Positions 1 to 5,803 of a DNA stretch of 5,803 nucleotides are shown here, piece by piece. Source of the DNA: Bacteroidota bacterium (lineage in GTDB: Bacteria; Bacteroidota; Bacteroidia; Chitinophagales; Chitinophagaceae); contig JAFAFV010000096.1 of NCBI GenBank assembly GCA_023423285.1, positions 1 through 5,803 of the forward strand, in the 5' to 3' direction. The position numbers and the translations under genes are program-made. The first letter of the stretch is position 1. Each line of letters opens with the position of its first letter. The notes beneath the pieces were generated by a model. That model did not search any database. It saw nothing but the letters and a program-made list of their open reading frames with translations, and was not told the DNA's origin.

Positions 1-736
1 CTTTGCAGTAAGCAGGAACTTCTTTTAGCGAAACGGTGCTGTCAAACTCATCTGCTCCTGCAATCACTTCCAGCAACAATGCCGCGTCTTCAATGTTTTT
101 TGAAAGAATTCCAATTTGATCGAAAGACGATGCGTAAGCGATGAGACCGTAACGCGAAACCCTGCCATAAGTTGGTTTTAGGCCTACAATTCCACAAAAA
201 TCAGCTGGCTGCCTTACAGACCCGCCTGTGTCGCTTCCCAAAGAAACCATACAAAGCCCGGCCTGCACGGCAACTGCCGAACCACCCGATGAGCCGCCCG
301 GTACGCGGGTTTCATCAGCAGCATTCAGCACTTTACCATAACTGCTGTTTTCATTGGTAGAACCCATTGCAAACTCGTCGCAATTGACACGGCCAATAAT
401 TATAGCTCCTTCGTCAATGCAACGCTGCACTGCGGTGGCAGTAAATACAGACTGAAAATCTTTCAGGATTTTTGACGCAGCGGTAAGCCCATGCCCCTTG
501 TGGCAAAGCACATCTTTTAAGGTAAGAACAACACCATGTAGTTTTCCCGATATGCCGGGTAAAGCATCCAGTTCTTTTGCCCTTGCCACAGCTTCATCTG
601 CATACACTTCTACAAAAGCATTCAGGTGCTTATTGGCATCAATATGCTGTAAATATTCATTTACCGTTTCAAGGCATGTAGAAGCACCACTGTGTAAGTT
701 AGCGTGATACTGTGCAATAGAAATGAATTCCGGCAA
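1..736 (-). CDS. gatA: Aspartyl/glutamyl-tRNA amidotransferase subunit A, N-terminal half (cut by window edge)
   Basis: GatA is the glutaminase of the cytoplasmic GatCAB complex. It releases ammonia from glutamine so that GatB can convert Asp-tRNA(Asn) or Glu-tRNA(Gln) into the amidated form. The 245 complete codons here are about half of the usual 475-485 residues; the C-terminal half lies beyond position 1. All three amidase-signature catalytic residues are visible: Lys74 in TLKDV, cis-Ser149 in PGGSSGGSA, and nucleophile Ser173 in GSDTGGSVRQPA. Their spacing (75 and 24 residues) matches the known Lys79/Ser154/Ser178 triad of Staphylococcus aureus GatA. The segment EFAMGSTNENSSYG (121-134) is typical of GatA rather than of other amidases. 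No ATG fits the start: the frame is closed by TAG at 758-760, and TTG at 734-736 gives MPEFISIAQYH, which matches the family's N-terminal length. The gene follows tatA by 40 bp on the same strand. Confidence 0.95.
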   Translation of the reverse strand, partial: MPEFISIAQYHANLHSGASTCLETVNEYLQHIDANKHLNAFVEVYADEAVARAKELDALPGISGKLHGVVLTLKDVLCHKGHGLTAASKILKDFQSVFTATAVQRCIDEGAIIIGRVNCDEFAMGSTNENSSYGKVLNAADETRVPGGSSGGSAVAVQAGLCMVSLGSDTGGSVRQPADFCGIVGLKPTYGRVSRYGLIAYASSFDQIGILSKNIEDAALLLEVIAGADEFDSTVSLKEVPAYCK

Positions 737-763
737 AAGAAAAACTTTTGGGGTTCCCTAAAG
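735..763 (-). terminator. Terminator-like hairpin with T-rich tail between tatA and gatA
   Basis: Read on the minus strand, CTTTAGGGAACCCCAAAAG (763 to 745) can fold into seven base pairs with one A-A mismatch and a three-base loop. It is followed at once by TTTTTCTTTT (744 to 735), whose last two Ts are the first bases of the gatA TTG start. The layout resembles a weak intrinsic terminator or attenuator behind tatA. The stem has only three G-C pairs and a mismatch, so chance folding in AT-rich DNA is quite possible. Confidence 0.3.
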
Positions 764-776
764 AATTAAAGAAAAA

Positions 777-1004
777 TTATTCAGCTGCTGCTGTGGTTTT
801 TTTAGGCTCGCTGGTCATGTTATTGGCGCTATCTTCAATCTCACGTTTTACATTATCTTTTGCATCGTTAAATTCGCGAACACCTTTACCCAGGCCTCTC
901 ATCAGCTCAGGAATTTTACGGCCACCAAACAACAATAAAACGATAACCAGGATGATTATGATCTCGTTAGTACCAAGCGCAGCTAAAAATTGAAAATTTG
1001 TCAT
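777..1004 (-). CDS. tatA: Sec-independent protein translocase subunit TatA
   Basis: This is the small pore-forming or membrane-weakening subunit of the twin-arginine translocase, which exports folded proteins across the inner membrane together with TatC. The 75-residue product has the TatA layout: a short N-terminus, one hydrophobic helix at about residues 13-27 (EIIIILVIVLLLFGG), the FGGRKIPEL hinge, an amphipathic helix (MRGLGKGVREFNDAKDNV), and a charged polar tail ending in Lys, Thr and Ala. The length and the FGG hinge favour TatA/TatE over TatB. ATG at 1004 is the preferred start; a TTG two codons upstream (1010) would add Met-Thr. No tatC is present in the window. The gene lies 40 bp upstream of gatA on the same strand, so the two may be co-transcribed. 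Confidence 0.93.
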   Translation of the reverse strand: MTNFQFLAALGTNEIIIILVIVLLLFGGRKIPELMRGLGKGVREFNDAKDNVKREIEDSANNMTSEPKKTTAAAE

Positions 1005-1023
1005 AGTCAAAAATAATTAGTTT

Positions 1024-1032
1024 GTAAATATA
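1024..1032 (-). promoter_or_regulatory. Possible -7 element for tatA
   Basis: On the minus strand TATATTTAC matches the Bacteroidota -7 consensus TAnnTTTG at all but the last position. It lies about 20 bases upstream of the tatA ATG, which would leave a very short leader. No convincing TTTG-type -33 element was found at the expected distance, so this is a weak call. Confidence 0.25.
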
Positions 1033-1085
1033 CGGCAACAATCGTAAAAATGATTTTAAAATTTAAGCCGACTTCTTATAATTAC

Positions 1086-1167
1086 AGCTAAGAATAAGAA
1101 TTGTTTTTACAAACAAAGAAATTTACTTCTACTGTATAAAAAGTCATGCATTCTTATTAGCTTAGCT
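1086..1167. repeat. Imperfect inverted repeat (16/18-base arms) abutting the GH43 start
   Basis: The left arm AGCTAAGAATAAGAAT (1086-1101) is the exact reverse complement of the right arm ATTCTTATTAGCTTAGCT (1150-1167), except for a two-base bulge (AG, 1159-1160) in the right arm. That gives 7 plus 9 paired bases around a 48-base interior. A smaller perfect palindrome, TTGTTT-TTAC-AAACAA (1101-1116), starts at the inner edge of the left arm. The right arm ends four bases before the GH43 ATG. If transcription begins upstream of 1086, the mRNA leader would fold into a long stem directly in front of the start codon. A protein-binding operator is the alternative. The flanks show no target-site duplication that would suggest a mobile element. 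Confidence 0.6.
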
Positions 1168-1171
1168 CGTT

Positions 1172-2140
1172 ATGAAAAAAATGTTTGGCTTCCTGTTTCT
1201 GTTATTATTATCTTTTAATGTATCAGCACAGCAACGTTCCGGCAATCCTGTTTTTCCCGGCTGGTATGCAGACCCTGAAGGTATTATTTTCAATAAAACT
1301 TACTGGATCTATCCCACATTTTCTGCGCCTTACAATCAGCAGGTTTTTATGGATGCCTTTTCATCAAAAGACCTTGTAAACTGGCAAAAACATGAACGCA
1401 TTATTGATACCAGCACTGTAAAATGGGCTAAACGCGCCATGTGGGCGCCGGCAATAGTAAAAAAGAAAAAAAAATATTATCTGTTTTTTGGGGCAAACGA
1501 TATTCAAAGCAATACCGAGTACGGCGGAATTGGTGTAGGCGTAGCAAGAAAACCGCAGGGTCCTTACAAAGACCTGCTGGGTAAACCACTGGTAGATAAA
1601 TTTCATAACGGAGCGCAGCCAATTGATCAGTTTGTATTTAAAGATAAAGACGGTCAATACTACCTGATTTACGGTGGCTGGCAGCATTGCAATATTGCCA
1701 AACTCAATAAAAATTTTACTGGTTTTATCCCCTTTGATGATGGACAAATTTTTAAAGAGATCACGCCGGAAAACTATGTAGAAGGACCATTTATGTTTAT
1801 CAGAAACGGAAAATACTATTTTATGTGGAGCGAAGGTGGCTGGACCGGGCCCAATTATAGTGTAGCTTATGCTATTGCCGACTCTCCGCTGGGTCCTTTT
1901 AAAAGAATTGGAAAAATTTTGCAACAGGACCCTGAAATTGCTAATGGCGCGGGACACAATTCTGTTATGCAAATACCAGGCAAAGATCAGTGGTATATTG
2001 TGTACCACCGTCGTCCGCTTACCGAAAAAGACGGCAACGCGCGCGTAACCTGTATTGACAGAATGTATTTTGATGAGCAGGGTTACATCAAACCCGTAAA
2101 AATTACTAATGAAGGCGTGGAGGCTTTCCGGATTCCATAA
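1172..2140 (+). CDS. Secreted glycoside hydrolase family 43 protein
   Basis: This is a five-bladed beta-propeller glycosidase of GH43, a family acting mainly on arabinose-, xylose- or galactose-containing plant polysaccharides by an inverting mechanism. Residues 1-19 (MKKMFGFLFLLLLSFNVSA) form a Sec signal peptide, with likely cleavage before Gln20. There is no lipobox Cys and no twin arginine, so a periplasmic or secreted location is expected. The three acidic catalytic residues are recognisable: Asp34 in WYADPEG (general base), Asp152 in QPIDQFVF (pKa modulator) and Glu204 in YVEGPFMF (general acid). His262 in GAGHNSV fits the conserved propeller His. MWAPAIV (90-96) is a typical second-blade motif. 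At 322 residues it is a single catalytic domain with no binding module. Subfamily and substrate cannot be fixed from motifs alone; arabinofuranosidase, xylosidase or galactosidase are all possible. No SusC/D genes are nearby. The leader contains the inverted repeat described separately. Confidence 0.9.
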   Translation: MKKMFGFLFLLLLSFNVSAQQRSGNPVFPGWYADPEGIIFNKTYWIYPTFSAPYNQQVFMDAFSSKDLVNWQKHERIIDTSTVKWAKRAMWAPAIVKKKKKYYLFFGANDIQSNTEYGGIGVGVARKPQGPYKDLLGKPLVDKFHNGAQPIDQFVFKDKDGQYYLIYGGWQHCNIAKLNKNFTGFIPFDDGQIFKEITPENYVEGPFMFIRNGKYYFMWSEGGWTGPNYSVAYAIADSPLGPFKRIGKILQQDPEIANGAGHNSVMQIPGKDQWYIVYHRRPLTEKDGNARVTCIDRMYFDEQGYIKPVKITNEGVEAFRIP

Positions 2141-2222
2141 TACAATTTGAAAGCTTGACAATTCTGAAATGTGAAAATTGTTGCCAATTGATCGATTTAA
2201 TAATATTTAACTCGTGATTCCA

Positions 2223-2420
2223 CTATTCTGCTTTTTCATATTTAAAATAAGGCTTTATACTTTGGTTTAGATATTTACCTTTTGAAAAAGCATTTCTAAA
2301 ATCTTCATAAACCTGCGGCGGAACTTTTAAATATTTATATACCGCATCTGAAACATAGATGATGGTAAGTATTTGCTTTTGCGGGTTGTAATGATAAGAT
2401 TTTATGACGGAAGATGGCAT
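2223..2420 (-). CDS. KTSC-domain protein, small stand-alone
   Basis: The 65-residue product is essentially one KTSC domain, named after the C-terminus of some lysyl-tRNA synthetases and also found as a single-domain bacterial protein. The opening MPSSVIKSYHYNP, the central YxY motif (Tyr28-Lys-Tyr30 in AVYKYLKVP), and the VYEDFRNAFSKGKYLNQSI segment (37-55) follow the family pattern closely. The family's function is not established; RNA binding has been suggested. There is no signal peptide or membrane segment, so it should be cytoplasmic. It lies 163 bp downstream of the dipeptidase gene on the same strand and converges with the GH43 gene. The length is normal for stand-alone members. Confidence 0.85.
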   Translation of the reverse strand: MPSSVIKSYHYNPQKQILTIIYVSDAVYKYLKVPPQVYEDFRNAFSKGKYLNQSIKPYFKYEKAE

Positions 2421-2426
2421 GAAAAG

Positions 2427-2464
2427 TAAGCTGCAAAAACCTTTCCGGACGCAATTCCAGCTTA
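2427..2464 (-). repeat. Small inverted repeat in the leader of the KTSC gene
   Basis: TAAGCTG (2427-2433) and CAGCTTA (2458-2464) are perfect 7-base complementary arms around 24 bases. On the minus strand the stem ends six bases before the KTSC start codon. It could fold in the leader RNA or be a chance pairing; no T-tract follows to make it a terminator. Confidence 0.3.
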
Positions 2465-2583
2465 TTTCTTTATGCCTTTAATTAACAAAATGCTGCAGAT
2501 TGGTCTTCATAAATACCTCAACAGTCTTTTAATCTCTAACAGTATCTGCGTAACATTATAAATCATCCACCCATTCGTGGCAA

Positions 2584-3948
2584 TTACTCAGCAAAATACT
2601 TATGAAAATAGGGTATGGTTTCTATGCCCTTGTAATAGTTTTCAAGGTTGTATTTTTCGTTGGGGCTGTGTAGTCCGTCGCTATCAAGACCAAAGCCCAT
2701 AAAAACTATTTTTATTCCCAGTTCTTTCTCAAGCGTATTACAGATAGGAATACTGCCACCGCCCCTTACCGGTAAAGGCATTTTGCCGAAAGTGGTTTCA
2801 AGCGCTTTGCTGGCAGCTTGATATCCTTTACTGTCAATAGGCGTAACATATGGTTCGCCACCATGGTGTTCAAAGGCTTTAACGGTTACATAATCTGGCG
2901 CCGCTTTTTCAAAATAATCCAGCAATAACTTTGTCATTTTTTCACTGCCTTGAGAAGGTACCAATCTTGCAGAAATTTTTGCCGTGGCCTTAGCCGGCAA
3001 AACTGTTTTAGAACCCTGACCCGTGTAACCGCCCCAAATTCCATTCAGTTCCAATGTAGGCCTTGTACCGGTACGCTCGTAAGTGCTGTACCCTTTTTCC
3101 CCGTGCAGGGCTTTAATACCTATCTCATTTTTATATTCTTCTTCATTAAATGGCGCCTTGTTGATGAGCGCTTTTTCTTCATCTGATACTATGTCAACAT
3201 CATCGTAAAATCCCGGAATGGTAATATGATTGTTTTCATCGTGGCAGGCAGCAATCATCTTAGACAAAACCACAATAGGGTTTGCCACAGCGCCGCCGTA
3301 AGTACCACTGTGCAGGTCTCGCGCCGCTGCGATCACTTCCACTTCAATATAACTTAAACCACGCACCCCGGTGTCCAGAGAAGGATTCTCCATGCTCAGC
3401 AGCGAACTGTCGCTGATCAGGATCACATCTGCCTTTAGTAGTTCCTTATTTTCAGCTACAAATTTTCCCAGGTTAGGAGAGCCCACTTCTTCCTCACCTT
3501 CAATAATAAATTTGATATTGGTGGTCATGGTATTGGTTTTTACCATAGTTTCCAACGCCTTCAGGTGCATATAAAACTGTCCTTTATCATCGGCGCTGCC
3601 GCGGGCAAAAACTTTTTCATCAATAATGGTTGGTTCAAACGGGGGCGTATTCCATTCTTCAAGTGGTTCCACGGGCTGTACATCATAATGGCCGTATACC
3701 AGCACGGTCGGTTTGGATGCATCAATTATCTTTTCGCCATACACAACAGGATGGCCGCCGGTTTGCATGACCTGCGCTTTATCGCAACCTGAACTGAGCA
3801 GTGCAGCTTTAACAGCCTCGGCGCATTTTATCATATCGTCTTTATGCTCATCGCGCGCGCTAACTGACGGAATGCGCAATAAATCCATCATTTCCTGTAA
3901 AAAACGTTCTTTATTTTCTTCCTGGTATTGTTTCCATTCCTGTGACAT
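2584..3948 (-). CDS. M20-family metallodipeptidase (carnosinase/CNDP-like)
   Basis: This is a cytoplasmic di-zinc (or manganese) peptidase of family M20 that most likely hydrolyses dipeptides released during protein turnover or nutrient uptake. Numbering from the ATG at 3948 gives 454 residues, normal for this group. Metal ligands are visible in order: His87 in YGHYDVQP, bridging Asp120 in GSADDKG, Glu154 in EGEEEVGS with catalytic Glu153 beside it, Asp180 in LISDSS, and His427 in DGLHSPNE. DLHSGTYGG (211-219) contains His213, at the position of the His that in CNDP enzymes completes the active site of the partner subunit, within the inserted dimerisation (lid) domain. There is no signal peptide. 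A GTG at 3972 would add eight residues (MRTKKLNA), but the A-rich bases before the ATG look like a leader and the family usually begins near here. The exact substrate is not readable from sequence; another M20 peptidase activity is possible. Confidence 0.92.
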   Translation of the reverse strand: MSQEWKQYQEENKERFLQEMMDLLRIPSVSARDEHKDDMIKCAEAVKAALLSSGCDKAQVMQTGGHPVVYGEKIIDASKPTVLVYGHYDVQPVEPLEEWNTPPFEPTIIDEKVFARGSADDKGQFYMHLKALETMVKTNTMTTNIKFIIEGEEEVGSPNLGKFVAENKELLKADVILISDSSLLSMENPSLDTGVRGLSYIEVEVIAAARDLHSGTYGGAVANPIVVLSKMIAACHDENNHITIPGFYDDVDIVSDEEKALINKAPFNEEEYKNEIGIKALHGEKGYSTYERTGTRPTLELNGIWGGYTGQGSKTVLPAKATAKISARLVPSQGSEKMTKLLLDYFEKAAPDYVTVKAFEHHGGEPYVTPIDSKGYQAASKALETTFGKMPLPVRGGGSIPICNTLEKELGIKIVFMGFGLDSDGLHSPNEKYNLENYYKGIETIPYFHKYFAE

Positions 3949-3992
3949 AGCGTTTAATTTTTTAGTTCTCACGAAGGTAGGAATTAGAAAGA

Positions 3993-4005
3993 AAGTTTAA
4001 AACTT
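3993..4005. promoter_or_regulatory. 13-base palindrome in the divergent dipeptidase/ABC intergenic region
   Basis: AAGTTT-A-AAACTT is a perfect palindrome around A3999, set between the divergent dipeptidase start (3948) and ABC ATPase start (4056). On the minus strand TAAGTTTT (4006 to 3999), which overlaps it, is one base off the TAnnTTTG -7 consensus and could serve the dipeptidase gene. The composition is only A/T apart from one G and one C, so it may be chance. Confidence 0.25.
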
Positions 4006-4030
4006 AATAAGCCGAAAGGAGAAAGGTTGA

Positions 4031-4038
4031 TATATTTG
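4031..4038 (+). promoter_or_regulatory. Bacteroidota-type -7 promoter element for the ABC exporter operon
   Basis: TATATTTG matches the TAnnTTTG consensus of the Bacteroidota primary sigma factor exactly. It lies 17 bases upstream of the ATPase ATG, implying a leader of roughly ten bases, which is short but workable in this phylum. A TTTG-like -33 element is not apparent at the usual spacing, so the promoter would be weak or need an activator. Confidence 0.5.
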
Positions 4039-4055
4039 AAACTCAAACTTATCAC

Positions 4056-4994
4056 ATGGCTGTTTTAGAAGTTCAAAATCTTAAAAAATATTTTGCTGAC
4101 CAGAAAGCGGTTGATGACATTAGCCTTTCCATTAATGAGGGGCAAATATTCGGTTTGCTGGGCCCTAACGGCGCCGGTAAAACCACTCTGATACGAATGA
4201 TCACGGGTATTTTTTACCCTGACAGCGGCAACATTTTTTTAGATGGCAAAACATTCGATGCAGCAACCGACATCACAAAAATTGGCTACATGCCCGAGGA
4301 GCGGGGCCTTTATAAAAAAATGAAGATTGGCGAACAGGCTATTTATTTGTCGCAACTGAAAGGTTTGCCCAAGCGTGATGCTGTAAACAGGATTAAAGAC
4401 TGGTTTGAACGTTTTGAAATGGATAGCTGGTGGAATAAAAAAGTGGAAGATCTGTCTAAAGGCATGCAGCAAAAACTTCAGTTTGTAATAACCGTATTGC
4501 ACAACCCGCGATTGATCATTTTGGATGAGCCTTTCAGCGGGCTGGACCCGGTTAACAGCAACCTGATTAAAGATGAAATTTATAAACTGGCCAAAAGCGG
4601 CTCCACTATTATTTTTAGCACGCACCGCATGGAGCAGGTAGAAGAAATATGCGACCACATCGTATTGGTTAATAAGGGTAAAAAAATTCTGGATGGAACG
4701 GTGGAACAAGTAAAACACGACTTTAAAGAAAATCTTTTCCGCATTACTTTTGCAACCCCATTGTTGAACGAAGCACTGCAAAACGAACTGTTTGATGTGA
4801 TGGGAACCGATGACCGCTCAATCGTTATTCAGAAAAAAGAAAACCGCAGCAATAACGAAATATTGCAATACCTGCTGAACCGGGGGCTGCTCATAGATTC
4901 GTTTAATGAAATACTGCCTTCTCTCAACGATATTTTTATCCGCCAGGTAGAGGGCACACCCCTGGCACGCAGGTTTGAGCACCATTCACTCTAA
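4056..4994 (+). CDS. ABC transporter ATP-binding protein, NatA type (DUF4162 C-terminus)
   Basis: This is the cytoplasmic ATPase of a two-component exporter, pairing with the permease that starts 21 bases downstream. The nucleotide-binding domain covers about residues 1-225. It has Walker A GPNGAGKT (36-43), a Q-loop region reading GYMPEERGLY with Glu81 where most ABC proteins have Gln, and signature LSKGMQQK (133-140) in place of LSGGQ. Walker B LIILDEP follows, with Asp157 and catalytic Glu158, then the D-loop SGLD (161-164) and switch His190 in STHRM. The MPEERGLY and LSKGMQQK forms mark the NatA/YhaQ-like subgroup. Residues 226-312 form the DUF4162-type C-terminal domain, ending near LNDIFIRQVEG. 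At 312 residues the length is normal. Relatives export sodium, antibiotics or other small molecules; the substrate here is unknown. Confidence 0.93.
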   Translation: MAVLEVQNLKKYFADQKAVDDISLSINEGQIFGLLGPNGAGKTTLIRMITGIFYPDSGNIFLDGKTFDAATDITKIGYMPEERGLYKKMKIGEQAIYLSQLKGLPKRDAVNRIKDWFERFEMDSWWNKKVEDLSKGMQQKLQFVITVLHNPRLIILDEPFSGLDPVNSNLIKDEIYKLAKSGSTIIFSTHRMEQVEEICDHIVLVNKGKKILDGTVEQVKHDFKENLFRITFATPLLNEALQNELFDVMGTDDRSIVIQKKENRSNNEILQYLLNRGLLIDSFNEILPSLNDIFIRQVEGTPLARRFEHHSL

Positions 4995-5015
4995 CGCACT
5001 TAATATGACTACGCA

Positions 5016-5803
5016 ATGAAAAAAATTCTACTAATAATTGAAAGAGAGTTTTTAATAAGGGTTAGAAAAAGAACTTTTATTATCACTACACTCCTGCTGC
5101 CTCTTATGTACCTTGGGCTTATATTTGGCACGGCCTTCATCGGCGAAAAAGCGCAAACCAAACTCAATATTGCCATTATAGATTCATCGGGAAAATTTAC
5201 CCAATCAAGAATTGACAGCGCCAACGCGTATGATAAGTCAAATACACTGGTGCTCGTAAACGAAAACCCGGCCACACTTGAACAAACATTTGAACAAAAA
5301 GGGTTTGACGGCTATGTTGTCATTCCACAAAATACTATAGGCACCAAAGCGCCTGATGATATAAAAATTAAAGCCAATAAAACACTGGGAACCGCCAGCA
5401 GCGTACAGTCAAAACTTAATAACATTTGGAATGAAATTAAATATGAGGAGCTGGGGATTGACACAGAAAAACAACAACAATTGAACGACAGTAAGCTAAA
5501 CGTGCAAGTTGAGAATATGAAAGACAAAGGCTCTAATGCCAAGGTAGCATCATTCACCGGATTCTTCATCGGCATTTTAATTTATATGATCGTTTTGATT
5601 TACGGCAACCAGGTGATGATGGGCGTGATGGAAGAGAAAACCAGCCGCATTGCAGAGGTGGTCGTTTCTTCGGTTAAACCATTTCAGTTGATGATGGGTA
5701 AGATCATTGGCATTGCGCTGGTAGCCCTTACTCAATTTTTATTGTGGATTGCTTTTGTATTTATCATTTACAACGTTACAAAATCCGGCACAGCCGATAA
5801 CTC
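5016..5803 (+). CDS. ABC-2 type permease, NatB-like (cut by window edge)
   Basis: This is the membrane partner of the preceding ATPase. The 262 complete codons show a basic cytoplasmic N-terminus (MKKILLIIEREFLIRVRKRT), TM1 at about 21-41, and a polar extracytoplasmic domain at about 42-177. After it come TM2 at about 178-201, a cytoplasmic segment MEEKTSRIAEVVVSSVKPF (205-223), and TM3 at about 229-252. The EEKTSRI-(I/A)EV...SS(V)xPFQLM pattern is characteristic of NatB-like ABC-2 permeases (ABC2_membrane_3). The frame is open to the window end, and family members usually run to over 400 residues, so roughly a third or more is missing. ATG at 5016 is the first in-frame start. The 21-base gap makes co-transcription with the ATPase very likely. 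Confidence 0.9.
   Translation, partial: MKKILLIIEREFLIRVRKRTFIITTLLLPLMYLGLIFGTAFIGEKAQTKLNIAIIDSSGKFTQSRIDSANAYDKSNTLVLVNENPATLEQTFEQKGFDGYVVIPQNTIGTKAPDDIKIKANKTLGTASSVQSKLNNIWNEIKYEELGIDTEKQQQLNDSKLNVQVENMKDKGSNAKVASFTGFFIGILIYMIVLIYGNQVMMGVMEEKTSRIAEVVVSSVKPFQLMMGKIIGIALVALTQFLLWIAFVFIIYNVTKSGTADN

Noticed and set aside
1017..1024. TTAGTTTG as a -7 element for the GH43 gene, with TTTG at 997-1000 upstream
   Set aside because: The first half deviates from TAnnTTTG and the 16-base spacing is shorter than usual; it would also lie partly over tatA. Not strong enough to list.
1364..2161. 265-residue open frame on the minus strand, fully opposite the GH43 gene
   Set aside because: The translation has no recognisable domain and an unnatural mix rich in Phe, Ile and Asn. 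The plus-strand frame has a signal peptide and all GH43 catalytic residues.
2158..2181. ACAATT...AATTGT hairpin after the GH43 stop as a possible shared terminator for the convergent genes
   Set aside because: Only six A/T-rich pairs around a 12-base loop, and no T-tract follows on either strand. Nothing else in 2141-2222 looks like a terminator.
2473..2562. 29-codon open frame on the plus strand between the KTSC and dipeptidase genes
   Set aside because: Too short, no recognised similarity and no sign of a leader; such frames are expected by chance.
2567..2580. CCAC...GTGG stem just after the dipeptidase stop
   Set aside because: Only four base pairs and no following T-tract, so it is not supportable as a terminator.
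4239..4781. 180-residue open frame on the minus strand opposite the ABC ATPase
   Set aside because: It lies wholly within a gene with complete Walker A, signature and Walker B motifs and shows no coherent protein features.
5005..5019. Four-codon frame (Met-Thr-Thr-Gln) whose TGA overlaps the permease ATG
   Set aside because: It could couple translation, but a random ATG this close to a start is common and the 21-base gap already allows coupling to the ATPase gene.

Overview
The window looks like ordinary chromosomal DNA from a member of the Bacteroidota, most likely near the Chitinophagaceae or Sphingobacteriia. The reasons are moderate G+C, A-rich gene leaders without clear Shine-Dalgarno sites, a TAnnTTTG-type promoter element in front of the ABC operon, and protein sequences that read like that phylum (the TatA-GatA pairing, the GatA N-terminus, a secreted GH43 enzyme). 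The phylum is inferred from sequence character and was not tested by any search.

Layout. Positions 1-736 (minus) hold the N-terminal half of gatA, the glutaminase subunit of the tRNA-dependent amidotransferase, beginning at a TTG codon. Just upstream on the same strand is tatA (777-1004), the small Tat translocon subunit. A short hairpin followed by a T-rich tract lies between them and runs into the gatA start. A divergent intergenic region (1005-1171) follows. It carries a long imperfect inverted repeat that ends four bases before the start of a secreted glycoside hydrolase family 43 enzyme (1172-2140, plus). Facing it on the minus strand are a 65-residue KTSC-domain protein (2223-2420) and, upstream of that, an M20-family metallodipeptidase (2584-3948). 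From 4056 the plus strand carries a two-gene ABC exporter of the NatA/NatB type: an ATPase (4056-4994) and an ABC-2 permease (from 5016) cut off by the window end.

How the genes relate. Only two groups look functionally or transcriptionally linked: tatA-gatA (same strand, 40 bp apart) and the ATPase-permease pair (21 bp apart). The GH43 enzyme has a Sec signal peptide without a twin arginine, so it is not an obvious Tat client. No SusC/SusD genes or sugar regulators are present to define a utilisation locus. No RNA genes, insertion sequences, CRISPR arrays or phage genes were seen. No stretch of more than 300 bases lacks a gene.

No new multi-gene system was found. The observations most worth a second look are non-coding: the inverted repeat abutting the GH43 start and the hairpin plus T-tract at the unusual gatA start.
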